Source: an uncultured Clostridia bacterium
GTDB lineage: Bacteria > Bacillota > Clostridia > Christensenellales > UBA1242
Direction of reading: 5' to 3'
NCBI GenBank assembly: GCA_947589655.1
Contig: CANQCE010000043.1
Span: 1 to 8,035, forward strand
Length of the DNA stretch: 8,035 nucleotides
Below the pieces are notes generated by a model. It worked only from the letters and a program-made list of their open reading frames with translations. It was not told the origin of the DNA and made no database searches. The position numbers and the translations under genes are program-made. Position 1 is the stretch's first letter; each line of letters begins with the position of its first letter. Positions 1 through 7,100 of the stretch are shown piece by piece.

Positions 1-1173
1 AGAATTTAACATTTTGCTGTTTTGTTGCAAATAGTCTTTTTTCTCCACAGCGGACTTTGAACAATCCCCCTCAATCACCTGCACCATAGGAATGTTAAAA
101 GCCTTGGCAAAGTCGTAATCACGCTGGTCATGACAAGGCACTGCCATAACCGCGCCAGAAGCATAACTGTTCAGCACAAAATCCGCCAGATAGATTGGCA
201 CTTTTTGATTGTTTACAGGGTTTATTGCATACAAACCATCAAGCCTGCAACCAGTTTTTTCTTTCTGGTCAGCAATTCTGTCAAGTTCACTGCGGAGTGC
301 AGTTTTTTCACGATAACTTTGCACCTCGTCAAAATTTTTGATATAACCTTTAAGTTCGTCAACCAATTTATGCTCAGGTGCAAGCACAACAAAAGTTATG
401 CCGTAAATTGTTTCAATGCAAGTTGTAAAAATCTCCATCTTGCCAACTGGCTTGCCTGTTTTATCCTGCAATTGAAACTCCACCTGCATTCCTTCGCTTT
501 TGCCAATCCAATTGCGCTGCGCATCCTTCAAATTCTCCGCCATTTGAATACGGTCAATGTTCCCAAGCAACTTTTCGGAATATTCCTTCATCTTCAGGTT
601 CCAAACAAGCCTTTCTTTTTGCAACACCTCGCCGCCACAACGGTCGCACCTTCCACCCTGACTGTCTTCGTTTGAAAGCACCGTTTGGCAATTAGGGCAA
701 AAATTTACATATCTTTTTTCTTTATACGCCTTGCCATGTTTTAAAAGTTGCAAAAAAATCCACTGTGTCCATTTGTAATACTCTGGGTCGCTTGTGCAGA
801 TGGTTCTGTCATAATCGAACGAGAGCCCCAAATCTTGGAACTGTTTTATAAACCTTTCCATGTTCACTTTCACAAATTCATGAGGGTCAGTTCCCTTTTT
901 AATTGCGGCGGTCTCTGCAGGCAAGCCAAAAGCATCGCCACCAATAGGAAATAGCACATTATATCCTTTAAAGCGTTTGTATCTTGCCAAAGCATCTGCT
1001 GGAATTGTGCCTTTAAGATGCCCAAGGTGCAAACTTGCACCGCTAATGTTTGGAAATTCATATAAAATATAAAATTTTGGTTTTGTTGGATGAAAATCTA
1101 CCGCTTTAAAAGTTTTCTCTGCAACCCATTTTTTCTGCCATTTTTCTTCAATTGCTTTAAAATTGTAATTCAT
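1..1173 (-). CDS. leuS: Leucyl-tRNA synthetase, N-terminal half (C-terminus beyond the left edge)
   Basis: Class I aminoacyl-tRNA synthetase that charges tRNA-Leu with leucine in the cytoplasm. The 391 codons present stay open to the window edge; bacterial LeuRS is usually a little over 800 residues, so roughly half is here. Visible landmarks are the HIGH-type signature HLGH (residues 49-52), the GDAFGLPAE block (79-87), a zinc-binding pair of CxxC motifs (C159/C162 and C176/C179), the RNWIGKSEG block (220-228), and the start of the CP1 editing domain, with the T-rich motif at 250-255 and the HDQRD segment at 348-352. The KMSKS loop and anticodon-binding domain lie outside. The ATG at 1173 has a GGAGA ribosome binding site 4 nt upstream and the N-terminus (FKAIEEKWQKKW) is typical of the family. 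The usual editing motif TTRPDT reads TTCIET here. It follows the membrane-protein gene by 10 nt and is probably co-transcribed with it. Confidence 0.95.
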   Translation of the reverse strand, partial: MNYNFKAIEEKWQKKWVAEKTFKAVDFHPTKPKFYILYEFPNISGASLHLGHLKGTIPADALARYKRFKGYNVLFPIGGDAFGLPAETAAIKKGTDPHEFVKVNMERFIKQFQDLGLSFDYDRTICTSDPEYYKWTQWIFLQLLKHGKAYKEKRYVNFCPNCQTVLSNEDSQGGRCDRCGGEVLQKERLVWNLKMKEYSEKLLGNIDRIQMAENLKDAQRNWIGKSEGMQVEFQLQDKTGKPVGKMEIFTTCIETIYGITFVVLAPEHKLVDELKGYIKNFDEVQSYREKTALRSELDRIADQKEKTGCRLDGLYAINPVNNQKVPIYLADFVLNSYASGAVMAVPCHDQRDYDFAKAFNIPMVQVIEGDCSKSAVEKKDYLQQNSKMLNS

Positions 1174-1177
1174 ATAT

Positions 1178-1182
1178 TCTCC
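1178..1182 (-). promoter_or_regulatory. Ribosome binding site of leuS
   Basis: GGAGA read on the minus strand, 4 nt before the leuS ATG. It lies in the 10-nt gap after the TAA of the upstream membrane-protein gene, which supports both the chosen start and translation from a shared message. Confidence 0.75.
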
Positions 1183-1183
1183 A

Positions 1184-1885
1184 TTAATTTTGCTTGTTTT
1201 TTATCCACACAGAAGATAGTGCAATCACAAAAAGTGCAGGCACTCTAAAAATATATTCCCAGTCTTGCCTAAATAAAAATTCTATAAACTGCCCTGTAGT
1301 TCCAAAAATGTCAATTCCGCCGCTTGCCAGCCAAGCGAACAGCGTTGAAACAAACAGAACAATTACCCCCAGCAAAGTGAGCCATTCTCTTTTAAAATTA
1401 AGCGCCAAAATTGCAATGGTTACAACTTGATTAATCATCAAAAATATGGTTAATATGTCTTTGGTTGTAAGGGCAGCATAATTAGGCAGCACAAAATATG
1501 CAAGCATACAAAGCCCAACCCTGACAGCCAAAGAAATTATCCTCATGCCCACGCCTTTAATTATCCAAAGCGTGTAAACCACAAAACATGCCTCCATAGC
1601 AAGCAACAAACTTGTGTCAAGCAACCCATTAAGTATTGTTGGGTCAAAAATTGCAAATGCCATTGCAAGGGTGTTTGCCGCGAGAGCCGTGGTCAGCAAA
1701 ATTGTTTTTGCAGTTAGACGCAAAAACAAAAGCGAGAACAAAAAGCATATGCCAACTGAAATTATGGTGAGTATGTGGTATTTAATATCGCCCTTTAAAA
1801 GAACAAATACCAAAGCACCAAACGCTAAAACCGCACAAATAATTGTGCTGATAATTTTTAAGATGTTTAATTTTTTATTTTCCAT
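1184..1885 (-). CDS. Multi-pass membrane protein of unknown function, upstream of leuS
   Basis: I do not recognise the family. The 233-residue product is almost entirely hydrophobic, with about eight predicted membrane-spanning stretches (roughly residues 10-30, 36-56, 62-82, 88-108, 114-134, 143-163, 168-188 and 211-228) and short charged connectors. There is no signal peptide with a cleavage site, no catalytic motif I can name, and a short polar C-terminal tail (KNKQN). An in-frame ATG at 1903 would add six residues (MCYIKY), but it lies upstream of the -10 box, so the ATG at 1885 is preferred. No Shine-Dalgarno site precedes either ATG, and the likely transcription start falls on or next to the 1885 ATG. 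leuS begins 10 nt after the stop, so the two are probably one operon. A small transporter or integral membrane enzyme would fit the shape, but nothing in the sequence decides this. Confidence 0.8.
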   Translation of the reverse strand: MENKKLNILKIISTIICAVLAFGALVFVLLKGDIKYHILTIISVGICFLFSLLFLRLTAKTILLTTALAANTLAMAFAIFDPTILNGLLDTSLLLAMEACFVVYTLWIIKGVGMRIISLAVRVGLCMLAYFVLPNYAALTTKDILTIFLMINQVVTIAILALNFKREWLTLLGVIVLFVSTLFAWLASGGIDIFGTTGQFIEFLFRQDWEYIFRVPALFVIALSSVWIKNKQN

Positions 1886-1920
1886 ATATTTAATATAACA
1901 CATATAGTAAAATTTTGCAA
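1886..1920 (-). promoter_or_regulatory. Promoter of the membrane protein-leuS operon, extended -10
   Basis: On the minus strand, TTGCAA (1915-1920) as -35 and TATATT (1892-1897) as -10 are spaced by 17 nt. The -10 is preceded by TGTGT, matching the Gram-positive TRTGN extension. Only 6 nt separate the -10 from the ATG at 1885, which puts the expected start of transcription at the start codon itself. Confidence 0.65.
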
Positions 1921-1967
1921 AGAAATTTTAAATTAAAACAAAAATATAAAACTTGTGTGCCGTTTGC

Positions 1968-1996
1968 TAGACAAAAAAACTAAAAATGTTTATAAT
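1968..1996 (+). promoter_or_regulatory. Promoter of the nucleoside hydrolase-glycosylase operon
   Basis: TAGACA (1968-1973, one mismatch to the sigma-A -35) and a perfect TATAAT (1991-1996) are spaced by 17 nt. The expected transcription start is near 2003, giving a leader of about 25 nt before the ATG at 2028. This excludes the upstream in-frame ATG at 1986, which lies between the -35 and -10 boxes. It diverges from the membrane protein-leuS promoter. Confidence 0.75.
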
Positions 1997-2017
1997 AAAC
2001 ATGAAAACCTTTTTAGC

Positions 2018-2023
2018 AGGAGA
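2018..2023 (+). promoter_or_regulatory. Ribosome binding site that fixes the nucleoside hydrolase start
   Basis: AGGAGA ends 4 nt before the ATG at 2028. It selects this start over in-frame ATGs at 1986 and 2001; the resulting N-terminus places the Asp-rich active-site motif at residues 9-16, as in the family. Confidence 0.8.
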
Positions 2024-2027
2024 AAAC

Positions 2028-3149
2028 ATGAAAAAATATAAAGTGATTGTGGATACTGACCCTGGCGTTGACGATACAACCGCCCTTGTTTATATTTTAA
2101 ACGACCCACAGTTTGATATAAAACTTTTCAGCACGGTTTACGGAAACTTAAATGTAAACAAATGCACAAGGAATTTGTGCCATATTTTGGACATTTTTGA
2201 TAAAGACATCCCTGTTGTAAAAGGGTATGCAAACCGTATAAGCGGCTCAACTGAAGACGCAACCTTTCTTCACACAAAAGAAGGTTTGGGCGGATACACC
2301 CCTCCTAAAAACACAATACATCAGCCAATTGACATGGATTGTGCCGATGCAATGTATGAGGTGTTAAAGCGTTATCCAAAAGAGGTTACAATTTTAATTT
2401 TAGGCCCTCACACAAATCTTGCCAATTTACTTTTAAAGCACCCTGATGCAAAAGACCTTATGAAAGGCGTTTTAATGATGGGTGGCGCCCCAAAAGGAAT
2501 AAAGGCAAACCCAAATCACCGCTCATTTAACATCCGCACGGATGCCCCTGCTTTTAAAGTGGTTGTGGATAGCAAAGTTCCAATTGTAATGGTTCCATCA
2601 AGCATGGGGCGTGACGATGGGCACTTAACCGAGCAACACGTTGAAACCATGAAAAACATGAACGATGTTGGTGCGTTTTTGGCTAAAACATATGAAACAT
2701 ATTGGGAACCAAACTATGAAGATAAGCGTATTGCCACAAACGATGTCGCCGCAGTTTACTATCTCACACATCCCACCCTATACACCACGCGTCATGCAGA
2801 TATAAAAGTGGATATTAAAACTGGAAAAACTGTTGGGAATTTTCATAGAAGCGGCCACTTTAAAGTGGTTACAAAACTTAATCGCAAAAAATTCCTTGAA
2901 TTGCTATTCAGCAAATTACAAAAATTCAAAAAGATTGAAATTCCTCAGTTGCACGAGCGTGCAAATCAAGTTGTTGAAAAGCCTAGGTCATTTAGGCAAC
3001 TTGGTTTAAAAGGAAAACAGCCTGGGAAAGTAAAAAGTGCCGCCGATAACAAAGAAAATTCCGTAAAGACGGCAAAAACAACAAAAAATTTAACAAAAAC
3101 AACAAAAAAAAGCGTAAAAACACCTAAAAAAACCAGAAAAAATGCATAA
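2028..3149 (+). CDS. Inosine/uridine-preferring nucleoside hydrolase family protein with lysine-rich C-terminal tail
   Basis: Members of this family hydrolyse the N-glycosidic bond of ribonucleosides to free base and ribose in the cytoplasm, using an Asp-bound calcium. The 373-residue product has the hallmark DTDPGVDD (9-16), with D9, D11, D15 and D16 in the metal and ribose-binding positions, the GPHTNLAN segment (126-133, usually GPLTNLA), the MMGG turn (150-153), FNIRTD (167-172) carrying the conserved Asn168, and ND at 238-239 where the family often has HD. D239 is kept, but the preceding His, a proposed catalytic acid in IU-type enzymes, is Asn, so base preference may differ. The core ends near residue 310. 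Residues about 318-373 are a Lys/Thr/Ala-rich basic tail ending KKTRKNA, not part of the normal fold. It is the first gene of an operon and overlaps the next gene by 8 nt. The fold assignment is firm; the substrate is not. Confidence 0.88.
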   Translation: MKKYKVIVDTDPGVDDTTALVYILNDPQFDIKLFSTVYGNLNVNKCTRNLCHILDIFDKDIPVVKGYANRISGSTEDATFLHTKEGLGGYTPPKNTIHQPIDMDCADAMYEVLKRYPKEVTILILGPHTNLANLLLKHPDAKDLMKGVLMMGGAPKGIKANPNHRSFNIRTDAPAFKVVVDSKVPIVMVPSSMGRDDGHLTEQHVETMKNMNDVGAFLAKTYETYWEPNYEDKRIATNDVAAVYYLTHPTLYTTRHADIKVDIKTGKTVGNFHRSGHFKVVTKLNRKKFLELLFSKLQKFKKIEIPQLHERANQVVEKPRSFRQLGLKGKQPGKVKSAADNKENSVKTAKTTKNLTKTTKKSVKTPKKTRKNA

Positions 3150-3657
3150 AGGCTTTCCTCCAATATATGATAAAAATTCAAAGATTTTAATTTTGGGCAG
3201 TTTTCCAAGCGTAAAAAGCCGCCTTGATGGTTTTTATTATGCCCACCCACAAAACCGATTTTGGAAGATGCTTTCTCAAGTTTTTAGCGACCAAATTTTT
3301 GATGAAATTGAAGAAAAAAAGAAGTTTTTAATAAAACACAACATCGCCTTGTATGATGTTGTTGCAGAAAGCAACCTGCAAGGCTCAGCGGATGAAACTT
3401 TGCGCAAATCTTACTTTTTGGCATCTGAAATAGATTTTCTACTGCCCCCAAACACAAAAGTGAAGAAAATTTTGTGCAATGGCAAAACTGCCTTTCAAAT
3501 TTTAACAAGGCATGAAAATGTGAAAGAAGAAAATGGCAATTATTTTTATTTTGCCAAAGAAAAAATTCCAATTATATGTTTATCTTCAACAAGTTCTGCC
3601 AACCCACGATATTCCTTCCAGCAATGGGAAGACGAAATAAAAACCACTTTAATTTAA
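3142..3657 (+). CDS. Hypoxanthine-DNA glycosylase (deoxyinosine glycosylase), UDG superfamily
   Basis: Predicted to excise hypoxanthine, produced by adenine deamination, from DNA as the first step of base excision repair. The 171-residue product has the UDG-superfamily motif GSFPS (19-23), the strongly characteristic FYYAHPQNRFW segment (31-41), ALYDVVAESNLQGSAD (69-84) and the C-terminal motif LSSTSSANP (147-155) that corresponds to the DNA-intercalating loop. The start HKGFPPIYDKNSKILILGSFPS matches how this family usually begins, and the length is normal. The ATG lies inside the end of the nucleoside hydrolase gene (ATGCATAA, 8-nt overlap) and has no good ribosome binding site, so translation is probably coupled to the upstream gene. 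The last codons lie inside the terminator hairpin. A general mismatch-uracil glycosylase specificity is the main alternative. Confidence 0.9.
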   Translation: MHKGFPPIYDKNSKILILGSFPSVKSRLDGFYYAHPQNRFWKMLSQVFSDQIFDEIEEKKKFLIKHNIALYDVVAESNLQGSADETLRKSYFLASEIDFLLPPNTKVKKILCNGKTAFQILTRHENVKEENGNYFYFAKEKIPIICLSSTSSANPRYSFQQWEDEIKTTLI

Positions 3658-3668
3658 GTGGTTTTTTT
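3639..3668. terminator. Bidirectional intrinsic terminator between convergent genes
   Basis: AAACCACTT (3641-3649) pairs with AAGTGGTTT (3656-3664) around a 6-nt loop. T7 (3662-3668) follows on the plus strand. Read on the minus strand, the hairpin ends in a T5 run (3643-3639), then A and three more T. It can stop both the glycosylase operon and the subtilase-Nudix operon. The glycosylase stop codon (3655-3657) lies in the hairpin. Confidence 0.85.
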
Positions 3669-3669
3669 G

Positions 3670-4134
3670 CTATTTTTTAAAACTTCCTTTAATTCTTTTT
3701 ACGCCTTTTCTTAATGTTTTGCCATTTTTTAAGTAGTCCTCATAAAAGGCTGCGGCAACCTCAGGTGGCATAAGCGGCAAAGTTGGAATTTTTTCAATTT
3801 CAATTAATGTTGGCCTGTAAACACCTCGGTTCCTATCTGCTTGAAACTCCTCACCAACTCCAGAGCCAAATTCCCCTGCCAGCCATTCACAGATGAAAAA
3901 ATGCTCAATTGACCTTTCGCTTTCATATATATAAACCTTTTTTAAAGGCTTTACAACCAACCCGAACTCCTCAAGTGCTTCTCTTTGAACACACTGTTTT
4001 TCCGTTTCGTTTTCTTCACGTCCTCCACCCGGAAATGTGTAAAAAGTCCTTCCGTCTCTCTCGCGATACATAGATGCAATTTTGTCTTCAAAATAAATTA
4101 TTGCCCTTGCACTAACTCTTTTTCCTTCGTTCAT
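3670..4134 (-). CDS. Nudix hydrolase
   Basis: Nudix enzymes cleave a nucleoside diphosphate linked to another moiety, using divalent metal. The 154-residue product has a complete Nudix box at residues 37-59: G37, E43, then R51-E52-A-L-E55-E56-F-G58-L59, fitting GX5EX7REUXEEXGU exactly, preceded by the usual FPGG. The N-terminal strand (RVSARAIIYFEDKIASMYR) and the length are normal for a single-domain member; the last 15 residues are Lys/Arg-rich. The substrate cannot be read from sequence: oxidised dNTP clean-up, nucleotide sugars and others are all possible. An AGGAGG site lies 6 nt before the ATG and overlaps the stop codon of the subtilase gene, so it is the second gene of that operon. 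It ends at TAG, just before the shared terminator. Confidence 0.9.
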   Translation of the reverse strand: MNEGKRVSARAIIYFEDKIASMYRERDGRTFYTFPGGGREENETEKQCVQREALEEFGLVVKPLKKVYIYESERSIEHFFICEWLAGEFGSGVGEEFQADRNRGVYRPTLIEIEKIPTLPLMPPEVAAAFYEDYLKNGKTLRKGVKRIKGSFKK

Positions 4135-4140
4135 TGCTTT

Positions 4141-4146
4141 CCTCCT
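4141..4146 (-). promoter_or_regulatory. Ribosome binding site of the Nudix gene, overlapping the subtilase stop
   Basis: A perfect AGGAGG on the minus strand, 6 nt before the Nudix ATG. Its first A is the last base of the subtilase TAA codon, so a ribosome terminating on the subtilase gene is placed directly on the Nudix initiation site. Confidence 0.85.
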
Positions 4147-7100
4147 TAAATTTCTTCTTTCTTGTTGTGTTTTCTAACGGCGCTTAAAATAATTTTTGCA
4201 AGCACAAAAACAAACACAATTGCCAGGAAAATAAAGCCATATATCAAGAACACCGAGCTCCCTGAAAAGACAGATTTTTTCACTTGCTTAAACGATACCA
4301 CAATAACACAATCTGAGGCAATATTTTCAAGCACAAATTGCCCATTTTCAACAGGCACAACCTGTCCGTTTATTGTAACAAAGTCAAGTTCATAGCCCTC
4401 ACTTACAGAAATGCGATAAACTCTGCTCTCGCCAAAAGCAATATCACTGTCGTCCGCACCACCTGTTGTTGTAAGGTTCCCACCTTTTCCAAGCGACACC
4501 CTAACTTTGTAATGCCTCTGTTCAAACAGTGCAACAACATTAGAATCAATTGTTATGTTTTCTATTGTGTAAACCCCATTTTCATCTGCGGTCATTCTTT
4601 TGCCATTGAAAAGCACCCTTTTAAGTTGATATCCGTCCTGCTCGCTAACCGTAAATTTTAAAGAGGAATTTCTGTCAATATCCACGGTGTTCTCACTAGA
4701 TAAAGTGGCATCCACAAGTTGAATATTGCCATGCTCTTGCGTTTCAAATGTAATTGTAAGCATAGGCTTTGCAATGCAAGTTATGTTAAAGTTGACATCA
4801 ATCGTTCCATTAAACGTGTAAACAAATTCGCTATTGTTCCTTAAGGTTTGTTCCTGCCCATTAACGCTTATTTTAGAGAACGCATAACCATTTTCTGGCG
4901 TTATTAATATGGTGTGTTCGCCAATTAAATTTCTTTGGGCTTTAACAATTACATTGTCCACCAGAACATCTTGCAACAACATTTCGTCTATATACAAACT
5001 AAAGTTGTTCCCATCTGCCCCTACAACATAAGCATTTTCTTCTTCGCCCACAACTTTCACTTGCACATTAAATGTAACAACCTCGCCAAAACTGTCCGAA
5101 AGTTCAACACTAAGCAAATATTCTCCCTTTTCAAGCCCAGAAAGTTTCAAGTCCAGCCTGCCGCTATATTCCTCTGCTTGAAGATTGCCTGAAACGCTGC
5201 TTGAAGATGGTTGCACGCCAGAAACGGCAGAAAGTGATGTGGAATAACGCACCCCAACACCAATGAAGAACACCGAAACTGTTGACGCTTTTGCGTTATC
5301 TTCATTTTCCTTTAAAATAATTTCTTCTGGTGCATCACTTGCAAGAGTTAAAGTTAAATCAACAAAGTCCACATCTTTGTTATTTGCAAAACTTTCCGCT
5401 GGAGATGCCTCCTCTGTTCCGGCAAAGCCATACACGGTGTCAAGTTGGTCAACGCTTTGGTCGCCTTCAAATGTTTGCAAATCTTTTCCAAGTTTAAGTT
5501 CTTTAATCGCCGAGCCAGAAAAAGCGTGTTTGTCAATTTTTATTGCTTGCATAAGGTTAAGAGCGTTTAACTTTGTGCAATAAGCAAAAGCGTATGCCCC
5601 TACTTTTGTTATATTTTCTATATCAACATTTTCCAAATTTGAACATTTGTTAAAGGCATAATCGCCAATTTCAACGCTGGCAGACGAACAAGAAATCTTT
5701 TTCAGATTTGTATTCCCATTAAACGCAGAGGTTGAAATAACCTGAATTGAAGATGGCAAAACGTAATTTTCTGCCAAACTGTTTGAAAATGCATTTGCAT
5801 AAATGCCAGTAACGCTTCTACCATTGCTCGTTTTTGCTGGAAGTGCCAGCGTTGACAGCTCTGTGCCTTTATATGCAGAAATATACGCCCCTGTGCCGAT
5901 GTTCCTGAATGTATAATTGCTGATGAGGTCATAATTGTTTAAATAATAAGTAAAACTGCTCACCGCACTGCGCTGCAACCTGTTTGTGTTTTTGTCTAAA
6001 ACATAGGCAATCGCTGTAACCTTGGTTGAAGCAGAAATTGTTATGCCTTTGCCGTCATCGTAAAGTTTTCTATCGTATCTGGTCACTTTTTCGGCGGTTT
6101 CGGTTGTTGTGTAGTAAATTTTTGTGTCGCCACTAAACAACGCTTTGTCCAACGACAACTTTAAAGTAAAGGCTTGGGATTGAAACTTTTGCGTGTTATC
6201 AAAAACAACATTGCCGCCAGTTTGAACGCCAATTTTGCCAATGTTTATAACCCCCCAGCCATAAAGTTCGTCAAAGCCTGTGTCGCCATAGTCAACTGCA
6301 TTTCTTTTCAACAAATCATAAACTTCTTCTTGGCTATAATCTGCATAACTTGGGTTTGAAAGAATAAGTGCCACTACCGCCGTTACATGAGGTGCTGCCA
6401 TGGAAGTTCCAGACATATATGCATAAGAGGTGGATGAATTTATTCCTGCACTTATAATGTTTGTCCCTGGGGCAGCAAAATCTATGTCTTCGCCATAATT
6501 GCTATAAGACGCATCAAAAACAACATCGTTCCCCCTTTCTGCAAGTGCAGAAACAGTGATGGCCTGCTCTACGTTTGCTGGGCATGCATATGTGGTGTCT
6601 CTGCTTTCATTCCCAGCCGAAACAACAGGAATAATTCCGCTTTCATAGGCTTCAACCACCGCATTTGATAAAGATGTATTCTCAGAATATCCGCTGCCGT
6701 TGTCATCCACACCAATGCTCATGTTAAATGCAACAATATTAACAGGGTTAACCTTCTTTTCCTTTAAACTTATCATGTTTTTTATGGCAGCAATAATCAT
6801 GCCCACTTCGCCCCTGCCATTTTTGTTCAAAACTTTTAGAGGCAAAATTTTAACATTGCTCATTGTGGCCTCAGCAATGGTTCCGCTAACATGCGTGCCA
6901 TGACCAAAGCGGTCTTCATAACTATACAAACTTGAAGTTTCGCTTGTAAAGTTTGCTGCGTATTCTGATAAAATTCTGTCTTTAAATAATTCATGAGAGG
7001 CATTAATTCCACTGTCTAGCACTGCAACAACAATTTGGTTAAGTTCACTTTCTTCGTGCAACATAAGCATGCTGTCAATATATTCATCGTAGCCTATATA

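Noticed and set aside
130..675. Open frame of 181 codons on the plus strand
   Set aside because: It mirrors the well-supported leuS frame on the other strand and has no ribosome binding site or recognisable protein features.
870..1061. Minus-strand frame of 63 codons inside leuS
   Set aside because: It is an alternative frame of the leuS HIGH-motif region; the leuS frame carries the conserved motifs.
1904..1985. Possible riboswitch, T-box or small RNA between the divergent promoters upstream of leuS
   Set aside because: The gap is about 80 nt, AT-rich, mostly promoter elements, and has no stable hairpin or T-box sequence. leuS has no leader of its own.
1986..2027. Longer N-terminus for the nucleoside hydrolase from the ATG at 1986
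   Set aside because: This ATG lies between the -35 and -10 boxes, upstream of the expected transcript start, and a proper ribosome binding site precedes 2028.
3104..3115. A8 run near the end of the nucleoside hydrolase gene as a slippage site fusing it to the glycosylase
   Set aside because: The glycosylase frame has a TAA at 3115-3117, between the A8 run and its own ATG, so a shift here cannot make a fusion.
3058..3149. Short A-rich direct repeats in the nucleoside hydrolase tail as a CRISPR or satellite array
   Set aside because: The pattern is irregular AAA/ACA codon repetition encoding Lys and Thr, with no constant spacing or conserved unit.
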